Below, in pieces: positions 63,351 to 64,000 of a DNA stretch of 64,000 bases; within the stretch, counting starts at the first letter, position 1, and every line of letters begins with the position of its first letter. The stretch lies in assembly GCF_018320785.1 (NCBI RefSeq), contig NC_054882.1, forward strand, positions 23,502,719 to 23,566,718. Direction: 5' to 3'. The notes below the pieces were generated by a model. That model made no database searches. It was not told the origin of the DNA and saw only the letters and a list, made by a program, of their open reading frames with translations. Source of the stretch: Cheilinus undulatus (Eukaryota; Chordata; Actinopteri; Labriformes; Labridae). The position numbers were made by a program, and so were the translations under genes.

Positions 63351-64000
63351 CTAGAGGTAAAAGAAACAAAGAACAAGAGAGATGAGCATTTACAGGATGT
63401 TACATAATCTGCTCCTCGTTTACTCTAACAGTATACAGTGTCTAACCACCCAATGCAAGGTTTATACAACAGCTGACCTAAATTAACAGCACTGGTAATT
63501 ACCAAAATATTTTTTTATGTTTCTGTAATGGTTAATGCATCAGTGTGTAGAAGGTCTTTTAATGAAACTATATTTTCAGTGCTAAAATATAATTATTAAT
63601 GTTATCCATTCATTTTCAAATTTATTGTGTAAAATGACTTTTATCTCATAATTCAACATTTTATCTCCTAATCATGACTTCTTATCTCATAATTTCGGCA
63701 TTTTATCTCATAATTACAGCTCTTTACTTCGTAGTCCTTATTTTTTAATTTCCTAGCTTTCATATTTTTCTACTTTAAGTGGCGGCAATACAAAAGAGAC
63801 AGCGGAGTACATAAAAACAATGCCAGCGAGAATGCAAGCTGTTATCAAGGCCAAGGGGGCCTACAAAATGTTGGTTTTTTGTTATGTGTGAAAAAGAACT
63901 ATTTAGTTTTTAAATGGGTTATTTGCCAAATAACAATAATATTTTTAGTTGAAAGATGTTTTGAAAGACATATATAAGATATAAATCAAAATTTAACTAT
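63351..64000 (-). other. PRKCH intron at the right edge
   Basis: Carries a degenerate tandem array of TTATCTCATAATT-type units (63640-63740), followed by CGTAGTCC and GGCGGCAATAC-like sequence seen beside such arrays. No exon was found here, so the glycine-loop exon must lie further right. Confidence 0.5.
63640..63740. repeat. Degenerate TTATCTCATAATT tandem array
   Basis: Four or five variants of TTTTATCTCATAATT(C/T)CGGCA recur at about 20-30 bp. The arrangement is similar in style to the TCGAGAATAAAGT array near 4700. Confidence 0.55.

Overview
The window comes from a vertebrate nuclear genome, almost certainly a teleost fish. Its genes have many short exons with GT-AG introns. Spliced products match vertebrate TPP1, MIS18BP1, HTRA2, HIF1A and PRKCH. 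The noncoding DNA carries repeats typical of fish: Tc1/mariner and hAT foldback elements, an L2-type tail ending in a TATC microsatellite, L1/Tx1-type LINE relics, and an RTE-type tail with a CAAA run. I saw no bacterial, viral or CRISPR features. The species cannot be named from the sequence alone.

Layout, left to right. (1) TPP1, minus strand, 357-4404: nine exons covering the signal peptide, prodomain and first half of the sedolisin protease; the C-terminal half lies beyond the left edge. (2) A repeat-bearing gap with a decayed L1/Tx1-type reverse transcriptase. (3) MIS18BP1, minus strand, 7316-15647: 16 coding exons in consistent phase, 1,088 codons, with SANTA, CENP-C-like and SANT/Myb modules in that order. 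(4) HTRA2, plus strand, 16623-22275: eight coding exons, 440 codons, divergent from MIS18BP1. (5) HIF1A, minus strand, 23752-40250: 15 coding exons, 753 codons, with an 11-kb first intron. Its 3' end meets that of HTRA2 tail to tail, with about 120 bp between the two poly(A) signals. (6) A 7-kb gap with a Tc1 transposase fossil and a foldback element. (7) PRKCH, minus strand, 48002 to at least 63350: the last six coding exons, which encode most of the kinase domain and the C-tail. The amino-terminal C2 and C1 domains and the glycine loop are off the right edge.

The genes do not form one pathway. PRKCH upstream of HIF1A in the same orientation matches the human chromosome 14 arrangement, so that pair looks ancestral. 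The other genes act in the lysosome (TPP1), centromere (MIS18BP1), mitochondrion (HTRA2), hypoxia response (HIF1A) and membrane signalling (PRKCH). Exon boundaries were deduced by eye from reading-frame continuity, splice dinucleotides and remembered family sequences. Reading phases close exactly for MIS18BP1, HTRA2, HIF1A and the PRKCH segment. No undescribed multi-gene system was found. The most interesting signals are a CENP-C-like motif in MIS18BP1, paired CLEAR boxes at TPP1, a hAT insertion 12 nt from a PRKCH splice donor, a homopolymer splice tract in HIF1A, and several hairpin-forming elements.
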